17,529 nucleotides of DNA from Chryseosolibacter sp966080355 (GTDB lineage Bacteria; Bacteroidota; Bacteroidia; Cytophagales; Cyclobacteriaceae): assembly GCA_966080355.1 (NCBI GenBank), contig CBHROW010000071.1:1-17529 (forward strand), given 5' to 3'. Below, one piece after another: positions 7,557 through 13,490 of the stretch. The number at the start of each line of letters is the position of its first letter. The first letter of the stretch is position 1. A program made the position numbers and the translations under genes. The notes below the pieces were generated by a model that was given only the letters and a program-made list of their open reading frames with translations, did no database searches and was not told the origin of the DNA.

Positions 7557-8578
7557 CGATGCGCAGACCCTTCTTCCTTTTGATATTTTCCGTTTCAGCG
7601 ATCTCTGCTGTTGCGCAGGACCCTGAATTTTCACAATACTATGCTGGTCCGTTGGTGCTCAATCCAGCGTTCGCGGGCACCGCATCCGATCATCGCATCA
7701 TCTCGAATTATCGCAATCAATGGCCAAGCATCACGAACGGTTTTGTGACACATGCCCTGTCGTACGATTACAACATGCAGCATTTGAACAGCGGTGCAGG
7801 CCTCATGATCATGACAGACAAAGCAGGCACCGCTAATCTTCGATCTACCTCGCTCAATTTTCAGTACGCTTACAAAGTTCATCTTGCCGACAAGTGGGTT
7901 CTTTCGTCCGGGCTGAACTTTGGTGTTGGTTTTCGAAGTATCGATTTTAATAAACTAGTGTTCGGAGATCAGCTGGAATTTGATTCAAACGGGAAAACGC
8001 CTACGGACGACCCCGCATTTTCAAATCTTCAAAGCTCAACCTATTTTGATTTCGGTGGGGGCATGCTTGCATACAATCGCAAATTCTGGCTCGGTGTATC
8101 GATGATGCACTTGAATAAACCGAATCGGTCGCTGCTGAACGGTGAAGCGCAGATCCCGATCAAAACTTCTATTCACGGTGGTGTTCGCATTCCGCTTTAT
8201 CATGGCGTTTTTAAAAAAGATAGGGTTGCCGCCATCATGCCATCGTTCGTTTATAAAAATCAGGGACCGTTCGATCAGCTTGATATTGGCACTTACTTTC
8301 TCTACGAGCCCGTGATTCTCGGTCTTTGGTATCGCGGAATTCCGATCAGGCAAAACGTGATGGACAACGTGAACCAGGATGCGGCCGTGGTGGTAATCGG
8401 CTTCCAATTGCAGCGCTTCGAGATCACCTACAGCTATGATGTGACCGTTTCCGAACTTGGCCCGATCTCGGGCGGGGCTCATGAAGTTGCGCTGAAGTTT
8501 AAAGTTGACCTGGCAGCCAGTACGCGTCACAAAAAGAAACAACGCTTCATTCCATGTCCGACTTTTGCCAAGGACTAG
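7553..8578 (+). CDS. PorP/SprF-family type IX secretion membrane protein
   Basis: Intact 341-residue outer-membrane protein. The signal peptide (to about AISAVAQ) is followed by the family signature DPEFSQYYAGPLVLNPAFAG, then alternating amphipathic strands (YKVHLADKWVLSSGLNFGVGF, STYFDFGGGMLAYNRKFWLGVSMMHLNKPN, IHGGVRIPLY, GLWYRGIPI, FEITYSYDVTVSELGPISGGAHEVAL) consistent with a PorP/SprF beta-barrel. In Flavobacterium johnsoniae, SprF is needed for secretion of the type B substrate SprB, and genes of this kind commonly sit beside their cargo. The ATGA overlap with the PKD gene upstream supports a dedicated cargo/partner pair. A second ATG two codons in (7559) gives a cleaner signal peptide and could be the true start. 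The C-terminus RFIPCPTFAKD shares a Cys-containing motif with the broken paralogue at 2669-3713. Confidence 0.9.
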   Translation: MTMRRPFFLLIFSVSAISAVAQDPEFSQYYAGPLVLNPAFAGTASDHRIISNYRNQWPSITNGFVTHALSYDYNMQHLNSGAGLMIMTDKAGTANLRSTSLNFQYAYKVHLADKWVLSSGLNFGVGFRSIDFNKLVFGDQLEFDSNGKTPTDDPAFSNLQSSTYFDFGGGMLAYNRKFWLGVSMMHLNKPNRSLLNGEAQIPIKTSIHGGVRIPLYHGVFKKDRVAAIMPSFVYKNQGPFDQLDIGTYFLYEPVILGLWYRGIPIRQNVMDNVNQDAAVVVIGFQLQRFEITYSYDVTVSELGPISGGAHEVALKFKVDLAASTRHKKKQRFIPCPTFAKD

Positions 8579-8608
8579 CGATCACCGCTACAGTCGTGTG
8601 CTATGAAA

Positions 8609-8629
8609 AAATTTGACATTTGAAATTTT
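8609..8629. repeat. AT-rich 21-bp repeat, copy 1
   Basis: AAATTTGACATTTGAAATTT plus one further T, identical at 12238-12258 in another intergenic region. Here it also forms the left arm of the long inverted repeat spanning 8611-8676. Confidence 0.75.
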
Positions 8630-8676
8630 TAAGGACGAGGAGATTCCATTGGCGGCTAAAATTTCAAATGTTAAAT
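8611..8676. repeat. Long AT-rich inverted repeat between the T9SS module and cca
   Basis: The arm 8611-8629 pairs with 8658-8676 over 19 positions; 14 of them (8616-8629 with 8658-8671) are perfect and contiguous, and the rest include one G-T wobble. A 28-nt spacer separates the arms. Transcribed, it would make a long hairpin between the T9SS module and cca, possibly as a transcript end or an mRNA barrier. No clean T-run follows, so a classical intrinsic terminator is not claimed. Confidence 0.6.
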
Positions 8677-8786
8677 GTAAAATTTAAAATGCCCTTGTAG
8701 GTCATGAGAGGTGAAGACGTAGGTAGGCTACACCTCCAGATTTTCACTTTCATTCACCATTCGCTTCAAATTTCATTGCGGATATT

Positions 8787-8794
8787 TACCTTTG
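8787..8794 (+). promoter_or_regulatory. -7 promoter element of cca (probable leaderless transcript)
   Basis: TACCTTTG matches the Bacteroidota -7 consensus TAnnTTTG exactly. Its last base is only 5 nt before the ATG at 8799, so transcription should start at or next to the start codon. No TTTG is seen at the -33 position, 19-20 nt upstream. Confidence 0.6.
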
Positions 8795-8798
8795 GCGG

Positions 8799-10205
8799 AT
8801 GAACTTATCGGCATCCATCCAGGACGAGATCTTTTCAACAATTGGCGCTGCGGCTGATGACCTCGGGGTCGATGCGTACGTGGTGGGTGGCTATGTCCGC
8901 GACATACTTCTGAAACGGCCATCCAAAGACGTAGATTTCGTTGCCGTTGGTAGCGGTATCCAGCTCGCTGAAGCCGTGGCATCCCGACTTGGCAATCGTG
9001 TTCAGGTCAACGTATTTCAAAACTTTGGAACTGCGCAGATCCGTTTTCGCGATATGGAATTGGAGTTTGTCGGAGCGCGAAGAGAATCGTATCGCAGCGA
9101 CTCCCGTAAACCGATCGTTGAAGATGGCACATTGGAGGATGACCAGAAGCGCAGGGACTTTTCTATCAACGCCATGGCTATTGGCCTGAATCGAAAAAAT
9201 CTCGGAGACCTTGTTGATCCATTTGACGGTATTTCGGACCTGAAAAAGAAGATCATTCGCACGCCACTCGCCCCGGATATTACTTTCTCAGACGACCCTT
9301 TGCGGATGATGCGCGCCATTCGTTTCGCCTCTCAATTGAATTTTGATATCGAAGCCGACACATTCAATTCGCTCATGCGGCAAAAAGGGCGCATTAAAAT
9401 TATTTCAGGTGAGCGGATCATCGATGAATTGAACAAGATTGTGGCAAGCCCGGTGCCGTCATATGGATTTAAGCTACTTTTTCACAGTGGTTTGCTGAAG
9501 GAATTTTTTCCTGAGATGGTAGCGCTGCATGGTGTCGAGTACGTTGGAAACAACGCACACAAAGACAACTTTTTTCATACCCTCCAGGTTCTTGACAACG
9601 TAGCTAAGGTGTCTGATGACCTGTGGCTGCGGTGGGCCGCGATCTTACACGACATTGCCAAACCGGCCACCAAGCGATACGACAAAGTTCACGGCTGGAC
9701 ATTCCATGGCCATGAAGAAAAAGGTGCCCGAATGACGCCAGGGATTTTTCGAAGACTGAAGCTGCCGATGGACGAACGAATGACCTTTGTTCAAAAGCTC
9801 GTACGTCTTCACCTGAGGCCAATTCCCCTCTCAAAAGAAGTTACCGATTCTGCTGTCCGCAGGTTATTGTTCGATGCGGGTGATGACATTGAAGCCCTGA
9901 TGACATTGTGCAGAGCGGATGTTACCTCAAAAAATCTTCAAAAGGTAGATCGCATTTTGAAAAACTTCGACCTGGTGGAGCAAAAGATGAAAGAGGTTGA
10001 GGAGAAAGATCACATCCGTAATTTTCAACCACCGGTAACAGGCGATGAGATCATCAAAATCTTCAATCTTCCCCCCAGCAAAATTATTGGCGATCTCAAG
10101 GAACGGATCAAAGAAGCCATTCTCGAAGGCGAGATCAGGAACGATAGGGAGGAGGCGATGGCGCTGCTTATGAAGTTGGCGCGGGAAAAGGGGCTGGCCG
10201 ATTAG
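8799..10205 (+). CDS. cca: CCA-adding tRNA nucleotidyltransferase with HD domain
   Basis: Class II nucleotidyltransferase of the poly(A) polymerase/CCA-adding family, which builds or repairs the 3' CCA end of tRNAs in the cytoplasm. The N-terminal half has the G-G-Y-V-R-D loop (residues 30-35) and the metal-binding D-V-D pair (44-46). Next come the R-R-D-F-S-I-N-A-M-A motif (118-127) and the DPLRMMRAIRFASQLNF helix that helps select nucleotides. The C-terminal half is an HD domain with H284-D285 in LHDIAKP, as in bacterial members that carry an added phosphohydrolase domain. The length of 468 residues is normal for these HD-containing forms. The ATG at 8799 fits the family N-terminus (MNLSASIQDEIFSTIG...DAYVVGG) and lies just behind a -7 box. 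It stands alone between the T9SS module and the sigma factor operon. Confidence 0.93.
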   Translation: MNLSASIQDEIFSTIGAAADDLGVDAYVVGGYVRDILLKRPSKDVDFVAVGSGIQLAEAVASRLGNRVQVNVFQNFGTAQIRFRDMELEFVGARRESYRSDSRKPIVEDGTLEDDQKRRDFSINAMAIGLNRKNLGDLVDPFDGISDLKKKIIRTPLAPDITFSDDPLRMMRAIRFASQLNFDIEADTFNSLMRQKGRIKIISGERIIDELNKIVASPVPSYGFKLLFHSGLLKEFFPEMVALHGVEYVGNNAHKDNFFHTLQVLDNVAKVSDDLWLRWAAILHDIAKPATKRYDKVHGWTFHGHEEKGARMTPGIFRRLKLPMDERMTFVQKLVRLHLRPIPLSKEVTDSAVRRLLFDAGDDIEALMTLCRADVTSKNLQKVDRILKNFDLVEQKMKEVEEKDHIRNFQPPVTGDEIIKIFNLPPSKIIGDLKERIKEAILEGEIRNDREEAMALLMKLAREKGLAD

Positions 10206-10364
10206 ACAATGTGCCAATTAGCCAACATGCCGATGAAACCCGTCTGATTTAAATTCCTTTTCATTAGATATATAAAACCTCCGCACCGAATCGGCTGATT
10301 GACAAATTGTCGAATTGCCCGTGCAACCTTTAAATTCCTATCTTGTCTTTTCATCGATTTGGGA
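10206..10364. other. Intergenic region between cca and the sigma factor gene
   Basis: About 160 bases with no supported gene. It contains the palindrome GACAAATTGTC (10301-10311), flanked by a weaker GGC/GCC pairing that could extend it into a hairpin. Two look-alike stretches sit at its ends: GACAATGTGCCAATTAG near 10205 and GACAAATTGTCGAATTGCC near 10301. A poor -7-like box TCGATTTG lies at 10353-10360, upstream of the likely GTG start of the sigma gene; it misses the consensus at one base. Confidence 0.35.
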
Positions 10365-10910
10365 GTGGAGCAACCGTTGCTGAACATACATAATGATCTT
10401 ATCGCCCGGTGCAAATTGGGTGACAGGGATGCTCATTATAAATTATACACGCTATACTCCCGGGCGATGTATAACGTTGGATATCGTATAACCGGCAGGG
10501 AAGAGGATGCGGAGGATGCGACACAGGAAGCATTTATCAGCGCATTCCGCAACCTTTCAAACTATCGGGGTGATGCTTCGTTTGGCGCATGGCTGAAGAG
10601 AATCGTAGTCAACAAAGCAATCAACATCCTGAAGAAGCGCAGGTATGAGTCGATGCCGGATGACGAGCGCTGGGATGTTGCCGAGGATACCGAGTCAGTT
10701 GAATATAAGGAGGAGCTGACGGTTGACCGGGTTAAAAACGCGATCAGCCAGTTACCCGATGGTTATCGGGCAGTATTGACATTATATTTACTGGAGGGAT
10801 ATGACCACCAGGAGATCGCGGAGATCCTTGATATAACGGAATCGACTTCGAAATCGCAGTTGAATCGCGCAAAAGGAAAGCTGAGGGAACTCTTAACGCA
10901 AAAAGTATGA
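10365..10910 (+). CDS. RNA polymerase sigma-70 factor, ECF type
   Basis: Small sigma factor that should direct RNA polymerase to a dedicated promoter set. Region 2 is clear (AHYKLYTLYSRAMYNVGYRITGREEDAEDATQEAFISAFRN, then GDASFGAWLKRIVVNKAINILKKRR), and region 4 near the end has ISQLPDGYRAVLTLYLLEGYDHQEIAEILDITESTSKSQLNRAKGKLREL, the helix-turn-helix that reads the -35/-33 element. There is no region 1 or 3, as expected for group 4. The frame is open with an ATG from 10299, but those extra 22 residues (MTNCRIARATFKFLSCLF...) do not look like the family. GTG at 10365 or TTG at 10377 is preferred, since relatives begin close to the NIHNDLIARCKLGDR stretch. Its stop overlaps the next start (ATGA), so it is cotranscribed with a membrane protein. 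Confidence 0.88.
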   Translation: MEQPLLNIHNDLIARCKLGDRDAHYKLYTLYSRAMYNVGYRITGREEDAEDATQEAFISAFRNLSNYRGDASFGAWLKRIVVNKAINILKKRRYESMPDDERWDVAEDTESVEYKEELTVDRVKNAISQLPDGYRAVLTLYLLEGYDHQEIAEILDITESTSKSQLNRAKGKLRELLTQKV

Positions 10911-11443
10911 AAGACGAGCTGGAAGATTTTGTAAGAAAGAATCGGGGTGCGTTCGATGATAAGGAACCATCTGAAAAAGTTTGGCGCGGGATAGAGTCAT
11001 CGATGTTCTCATCGATCCCATGGTATAATTCAGTTGGCTTATGGAGAGCTGCAGCGGTGTTGTTTATGGCTTTGTCAGCGTACTTGCTTTATCCGAAAGC
11101 TGATACCAGCGCATTGAAAGGGAACAAGATCGCTTCAAATGAAATGGCGATGAAAGAATTCATGGATGTCGAGTCCTTTTATGTTAAGCAGATCTCTGAA
11201 AAAGTAGAGCTGATCGATGAGTTCGGTCAGCATGAAGGAATGAACGGGTTTACCAAAGACTTTCAGCAGCTCGAGGCAATGTACAACGTGTTGAAAGAGG
11301 AGATGAAAGTACGTCCGAGCCAAAAGGTAAAAGATGCGCTCGTGTTGAACTTACTCGTGCAAATCGATTTGCTTAACCAGCATTTGCATAAGCTGGAAAA
11401 AGGTAATAAGGAAGGAGAGCCAAAACCGAAAGTCACAATTTAA
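10907..11443 (+). CDS. Single-pass membrane protein paired with the sigma factor (putative anti-sigma regulator)
   Basis: 178 residues. The cytoplasmic-looking N-terminus (MKDELEDFVRKNRGAFDDKEPSEKVWRGIESSM) precedes one hydrophobic segment at about residues 45-62 (LWRAAAVLFMALSAYLLY) and a charged, helical C-terminal part likely to form coiled coil (KEFMDVESFYVKQISEKVELIDEFGQHE, later LLVQIDLLNQHLHKLEKGNK). The 4-nt overlap with the sigma gene and the membrane topology suggest it holds or releases the sigma factor. It has no Cys at all, so it lacks the zinc-binding HxxxCxxC of ZAS anti-sigma factors, and the anti-sigma role is inference from position. What signal it would sense is not visible. 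Confidence 0.75.
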   Translation: MKDELEDFVRKNRGAFDDKEPSEKVWRGIESSMFSSIPWYNSVGLWRAAAVLFMALSAYLLYPKADTSALKGNKIASNEMAMKEFMDVESFYVKQISEKVELIDEFGQHEGMNGFTKDFQQLEAMYNVLKEEMKVRPSQKVKDALVLNLLVQIDLLNQHLHKLEKGNKEGEPKPKVTI

Positions 11444-11510
11444 ATTATGAACATGGTTCTTGCGCAGTGTCATGACGCAGTTGGCAATAGCGATAGCCAA
11501 TGCCCAAAGC

Positions 11511-12218
11511 TTAGTACTCGCTTGTCAATTCAAATTTCTCTACGGCAGAATCCAGTACTTTTCCGTCCTCACATTTCAGTATTCGTGTTGGAAATCTTTT
11601 GATCAATCCATAGCTGTGCGTTGCCATAAGAATGGTCGTACCGCTTTTATTGATCTGCTGAAAGATCCGCATGATGCCATTAGAGACTTCCGGATCCAGA
11701 TTTCCTGTGGGCTCATCTGCAAGCAGAATCTGCGGTTCGTTCAGCAAAGCCCGTGCAATAACGATACGCTGTTGTTCACCGCCAGAAAGCTGATGCGGCA
11801 TTTTTTTCTCGACTGATCCCAGTCCAACCTGCATGAGAACTTCAGATAGGCGCGCTTTCATTTTTGCATTGTCGCTCCAACCCGTTGCCTTCATAACAAA
11901 CAGCAAATTCTCTGCTACGGAACGGTCGTTGAACAATTGAAAGTCTTGAAAGATTATTCCAAGCTTTCGTCTCAGCATTGGTACTTCCGAACTTTTTATA
12001 CCGCGGATGTTGTGGCCTGCAATGCGTACATCGCCTAAACGCAGTGCCAGGTCGGCATATAGCGTTTTTAGCAGAGACGATTTTCCAGATCCCGTTCTTC
12101 CCACCAAAAAAACGAATTCTCCTTTCTCAATTTCAAAATTGATGTTCGATAGAACAGTGTTATGGTCCTGGAAGATGCTGACGTCAGTAACGCGAACAAC
12201 GGGATCGGAAGAAAACAT
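11511..12218 (-). CDS. ftsE: FtsE-like ABC transporter ATP-binding protein
   Basis: 235-residue ABC ATPase. Walker A is at about 40-48 (GRTGSGKSS), the Q-loop is in GIIFQDFQLFNDRSVAENL, the signature is LSGGEQQR near 143, Walker B is ILLADEPTGNLD near 163, and the switch His is in ATHSYGL. These features and the length fit FtsE, the partner of the FtsX membrane protein that couples ATP hydrolysis to peptidoglycan hydrolase activation at the division septum. Many bacteria place ftsX directly after ftsE; here no ftsX is nearby, so a LolD/MacB-type exporter ATPase remains possible. The gene is read leftward, converging on the sigma operon, with only about 67 bases between their ends. No clear -7 box was found upstream, where an AT-rich repeat sits at 12230-12263. 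Confidence 0.78.
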   Translation of the reverse strand: MFSSDPVVRVTDVSIFQDHNTVLSNINFEIEKGEFVFLVGRTGSGKSSLLKTLYADLALRLGDVRIAGHNIRGIKSSEVPMLRRKLGIIFQDFQLFNDRSVAENLLFVMKATGWSDNAKMKARLSEVLMQVGLGSVEKKMPHQLSGGEQQRIVIARALLNEPQILLADEPTGNLDPEVSNGIMRIFQQINKSGTTILMATHSYGLIKRFPTRILKCEDGKVLDSAVEKFELTSEY

Positions 12219-12229
12219 GTGAAAGACTT

Positions 12230-12263
12230 AAAATTTTAAATTTGACATTTGAAATTTTAAAAT
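12230..12263. repeat. AT-rich repeat between fsa and ftsE, copy 2
   Basis: The core at 12238-12258 is identical to 8609-8629 over 21 bases. It is flanked by ATTTTAAA-like arms on both sides, so the element is a near-palindrome. It lies between two minus-strand genes, after the transaldolase stop and before the ftsE start. Confidence 0.7.
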
Positions 12264-12268
12264 CGCTG

Positions 12269-12925
12269 TTATCCGTTCACTTTCTTGTGATCGGCAAGGA
12301 ATTTTTCGAGACCGATGTCTGTCAGGGGATGTTTTAGTAAACCGGTAATAACGCTCAAGGGACAGGTTACTACGTCTGAGCCGATCTCAGCACATTGGAT
12401 CAGGTGAACAGCGTGACGCACCGATGCCGCTAGGATCTCAGTGTCGAAAGCATAGTTATCATAAATGATCCGGATCTGCGCAATGAGGTCCATCCCTTCA
12501 TGGGAGATATCGTCAAGGCGTCCGATAAATGGAGAAACGTAGCTTGCTCCGGCTTTGGCTGCGAGAATTGCCTGGCCGGCAGAAAATACCAGCGTGCAAT
12601 TTGTGCGGATTCCTTCGCTGGTGAATTTCTTGATCGCTTTTACACCATCTTTGATCATCGGCACTTTCACTACGATCTTGTCATCGATTTTTGCGAGCTC
12701 ACGTCCTTCTTTAATGATGTTATCGAAATCGGTGGCAATCACTTCTGCGCTAACATTAGCATCTACAATATTGCAAATTGCTTTATAGTGAGCTTTAATG
12801 TTCTCTGATCCTTTGATGCCTTCCTTGGCCATCAGTGACGGGTTGGTAGTTACGCCATCCAAAACGCCAAGGTCGTGTGCTTCCTTGATCTCGTTGAGAT
12901 TGGCGGTGTCAATAAAGAATTTCAT
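12269..12925 (-). CDS. fsa: Transaldolase, TalC/FSA (fructose-6-phosphate aldolase-like) type
   Basis: 218-residue class I aldolase of the short transaldolase subfamily, acting in the non-oxidative pentose phosphate pathway (transfer of dihydroxyacetone units) or as fructose-6-phosphate aldolase. The N-terminus MKFFIDTANLNEIKEAHDLGVLDGVTTNPSL is characteristic, with Asp6 and the TTNPS loop. The Schiff-base lysine is Lys87 in IVVKVPM, and RTNCTLVFSAGQAILAAKAGASYVSPFIGRLDDI forms the phosphate-binding end of the barrel. Sequence alone cannot separate transaldolase from F6P aldolase activity. The ATG at 12925 has a -7 box 20 nt upstream on the same strand (12946-12953), predicting a short leader and independent transcription. 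Confidence 0.92.
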   Translation of the reverse strand: MKFFIDTANLNEIKEAHDLGVLDGVTTNPSLMAKEGIKGSENIKAHYKAICNIVDANVSAEVIATDFDNIIKEGRELAKIDDKIVVKVPMIKDGVKAIKKFTSEGIRTNCTLVFSAGQAILAAKAGASYVSPFIGRLDDISHEGMDLIAQIRIIYDNYAFDTEILAASVRHAVHLIQCAEIGSDVVTCPLSVITGLLKHPLTDIGLEKFLADHKKVNG

Positions 12926-12945
12926 GATGAGTAGTGGTTATCGGG

Positions 12946-12953
12946 CAAAAATA
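12946..12953 (-). promoter_or_regulatory. -7 promoter element of the transaldolase gene
   Basis: On the minus strand this reads TATTTTTG, an exact TAnnTTTG match. It puts the transcription start near 12941 and a leader of about 16 nt before the ATG. No TTTG is seen at the usual -33 distance, so the match rests on the -7 box. Confidence 0.55.
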
Positions 12954-13008
12954 AACCAAACTCAGTAGTTCTCAGTTGCTCGAAGCGGAATTTTACAGTG
13001 GAAGGAAC

Positions 13009-13015
13009 AAAAAAT
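13009..13015 (-). terminator. U-tract ending the SRP RNA
   Basis: Directly after the closing helix of the SRP RNA the minus strand reads A then six T. The terminal RNA helix followed by the U-run should work as the intrinsic terminator. Confidence 0.6.
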
Positions 13016-13107
13016 GGCAAACCGAACATCGCACCGCTACAACCGCCTACCCTTGCTGCCTTCCGGCCCTGGGGGAGTTCAGCAGGAGCTGGTCGTGCCG
13101 GCTTGCC
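13016..13107 (-). ncRNA. ffs: Signal recognition particle RNA, small bacterial type (4.5S-like)
   Basis: On the minus strand this stretch holds the SRP RNA domain IV core: CCCAGGGCCGGAAGGCAGCA, with the GGAA tetraloop at 13061-13064, closing CC/GG pairs and the flanking asymmetric internal loop bases that bind Ffh. The two ends pair perfectly over 10 positions with G-U wobbles (5' GGCAAGCCGG with 3' TCGGTTTGCC), giving a closed hairpin of about 92 nt, the expected size for the small bacterial form that lacks the Alu domain. A -7 box lies just upstream and a U6 run just downstream. The RNA joins Ffh to target nascent inner-membrane and secreted proteins to FtsY and SecYEG. Confidence 0.92.
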
Positions 13108-13113
13108 GGGGGG

Positions 13114-13121
13114 CAAAGATA
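13114..13121 (-). promoter_or_regulatory. -7 promoter element of the SRP RNA
   Basis: The minus strand reads TATCTTTG, an exact TAnnTTTG match. Six C follow, then the first G of the RNA at 13107, so the spacing from the box to the predicted 5' end is as expected. The -33 position falls in the AT-rich heptamer repeat and lacks TTTG. Confidence 0.65.
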
Positions 13122-13126
13122 GGGGA

Positions 13127-13161
13127 AGATTTGAGATTTAAGATTTTAGATTTAAGATTTT
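13127..13161. repeat. Five tandem AT-rich heptamers upstream of the SRP RNA promoter
   Basis: Five perfect-length units of AGATTT plus one variable base (G, A, T, A, T). The last four also form an exact 14-bp direct repeat (13134-13147 and 13148-13161). They occupy the upstream promoter region of the SRP RNA, where an AT-rich activating element could lie. Confidence 0.8.
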
Positions 13162-13178
13162 TCGAACCGGCCGCTATT

Positions 13179-13218
13179 CCTTGCGAATCCTTGCGCGTTC
13201 TTGCCGGTACTTAGCGGG
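13179..13218. repeat. Decayed 10-bp tandem repeat
   Basis: Four consecutive 10-base units: CCTTGCGAAT, CCTTGCGCGT, TCTTGCCGGT, ACTTAGCGGG. The CTTGCG core weakens from left to right. It is non-coding, in the gap between the heptamer repeat and the minus-strand gene ending at 13230. Confidence 0.5.
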
Positions 13219-13229
13219 TTTGTATTTGA

Positions 13230-13472
13230 TTACGCGAGGCCGGTATAATAGAGATTAAACTCCAGTGGACTTGCTTCCGTAAATTCGTCCGCCTTCAAAT
13301 CTTCAAAAATATCCTGATCAAACTCCAACTCCCGTAACTGAGGTTCATCACCTGATTTGGAAAGCGTGATCTCGAGGCCTTTCAGCTGGATCGGGTTGAC
13401 CCGAACTAAAATGGTTACGTCATCGAGTTCTTTCCTGAAATATTGATGTACAATATTGCTCTCTTTTGGCAT
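13230..13472 (-). CDS. Small acidic protein of unknown function
   Basis: 80-residue frame starting at an ATG at 13472 and divergent from the acetyltransferase gene at 13491. The product (MPKESNIVHQYFRKELDDVTILVRVNPIQLKGLEITLSK...) is acidic, has no signal peptide or membrane segment, and reads as a compact alternation of strands and a C-terminal acidic helix (LRELEFDQDIFEDLKADEF). I do not recognise a family. Residue composition and the clean start support a real gene, but no promoter box was found in the 18-nt divergent gap. Confidence 0.6.
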   Translation of the reverse strand: MPKESNIVHQYFRKELDDVTILVRVNPIQLKGLEITLSKSGDEPQLRELEFDQDIFEDLKADEFTEASPLEFNLYYTGLA

Positions 13473-13479
13473 TGTTTAC

Positions 13480-13487
13480 TTTCTTTG
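13480..13487 (+). promoter_or_regulatory. -7-like element at the acetyltransferase gene
   Basis: TTTCTTTG differs from TAnnTTTG at one base and ends 3 nt before the ATG at 13491, so it would again give a leaderless transcript. An ATTG at 13455-13458 sits at roughly the -33 distance. Weak. Confidence 0.3.
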
Positions 13488-13490
13488 ATT

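Noticed and set aside
8036..8542. 168-codon frame on the minus strand
   Set aside because: It lies entirely antisense to the well-supported PorP/SprF-like gene and its translation shows no domain-like pattern.
8576..8590. TAGCG/CGCTA hairpin at the stop of the intact PorP-like gene
   Set aside because: Only 5 bp and not followed by a T-run, so not called a terminator.
10299..10364. ATG at 10299 as the sigma factor start
   Set aside because: The extra 22 residues are Cys/Phe-rich and unlike the family, and the sequence there overlaps a palindromic intergenic element. GTG at 10365 or TTG at 10377 is preferred.
11460..11816. 118-codon plus-strand frame beginning with a signal-like peptide
   Set aside because: After about 16 residues it runs antisense through ftsE. 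Only the first part may be a gene remnant, which is listed as a finding.
12922..13214. Small frames on both strands over 12922-13116 and 13014-13214
   Set aside because: They overlap the SRP RNA and its promoter; the RNA explains the sequence better.
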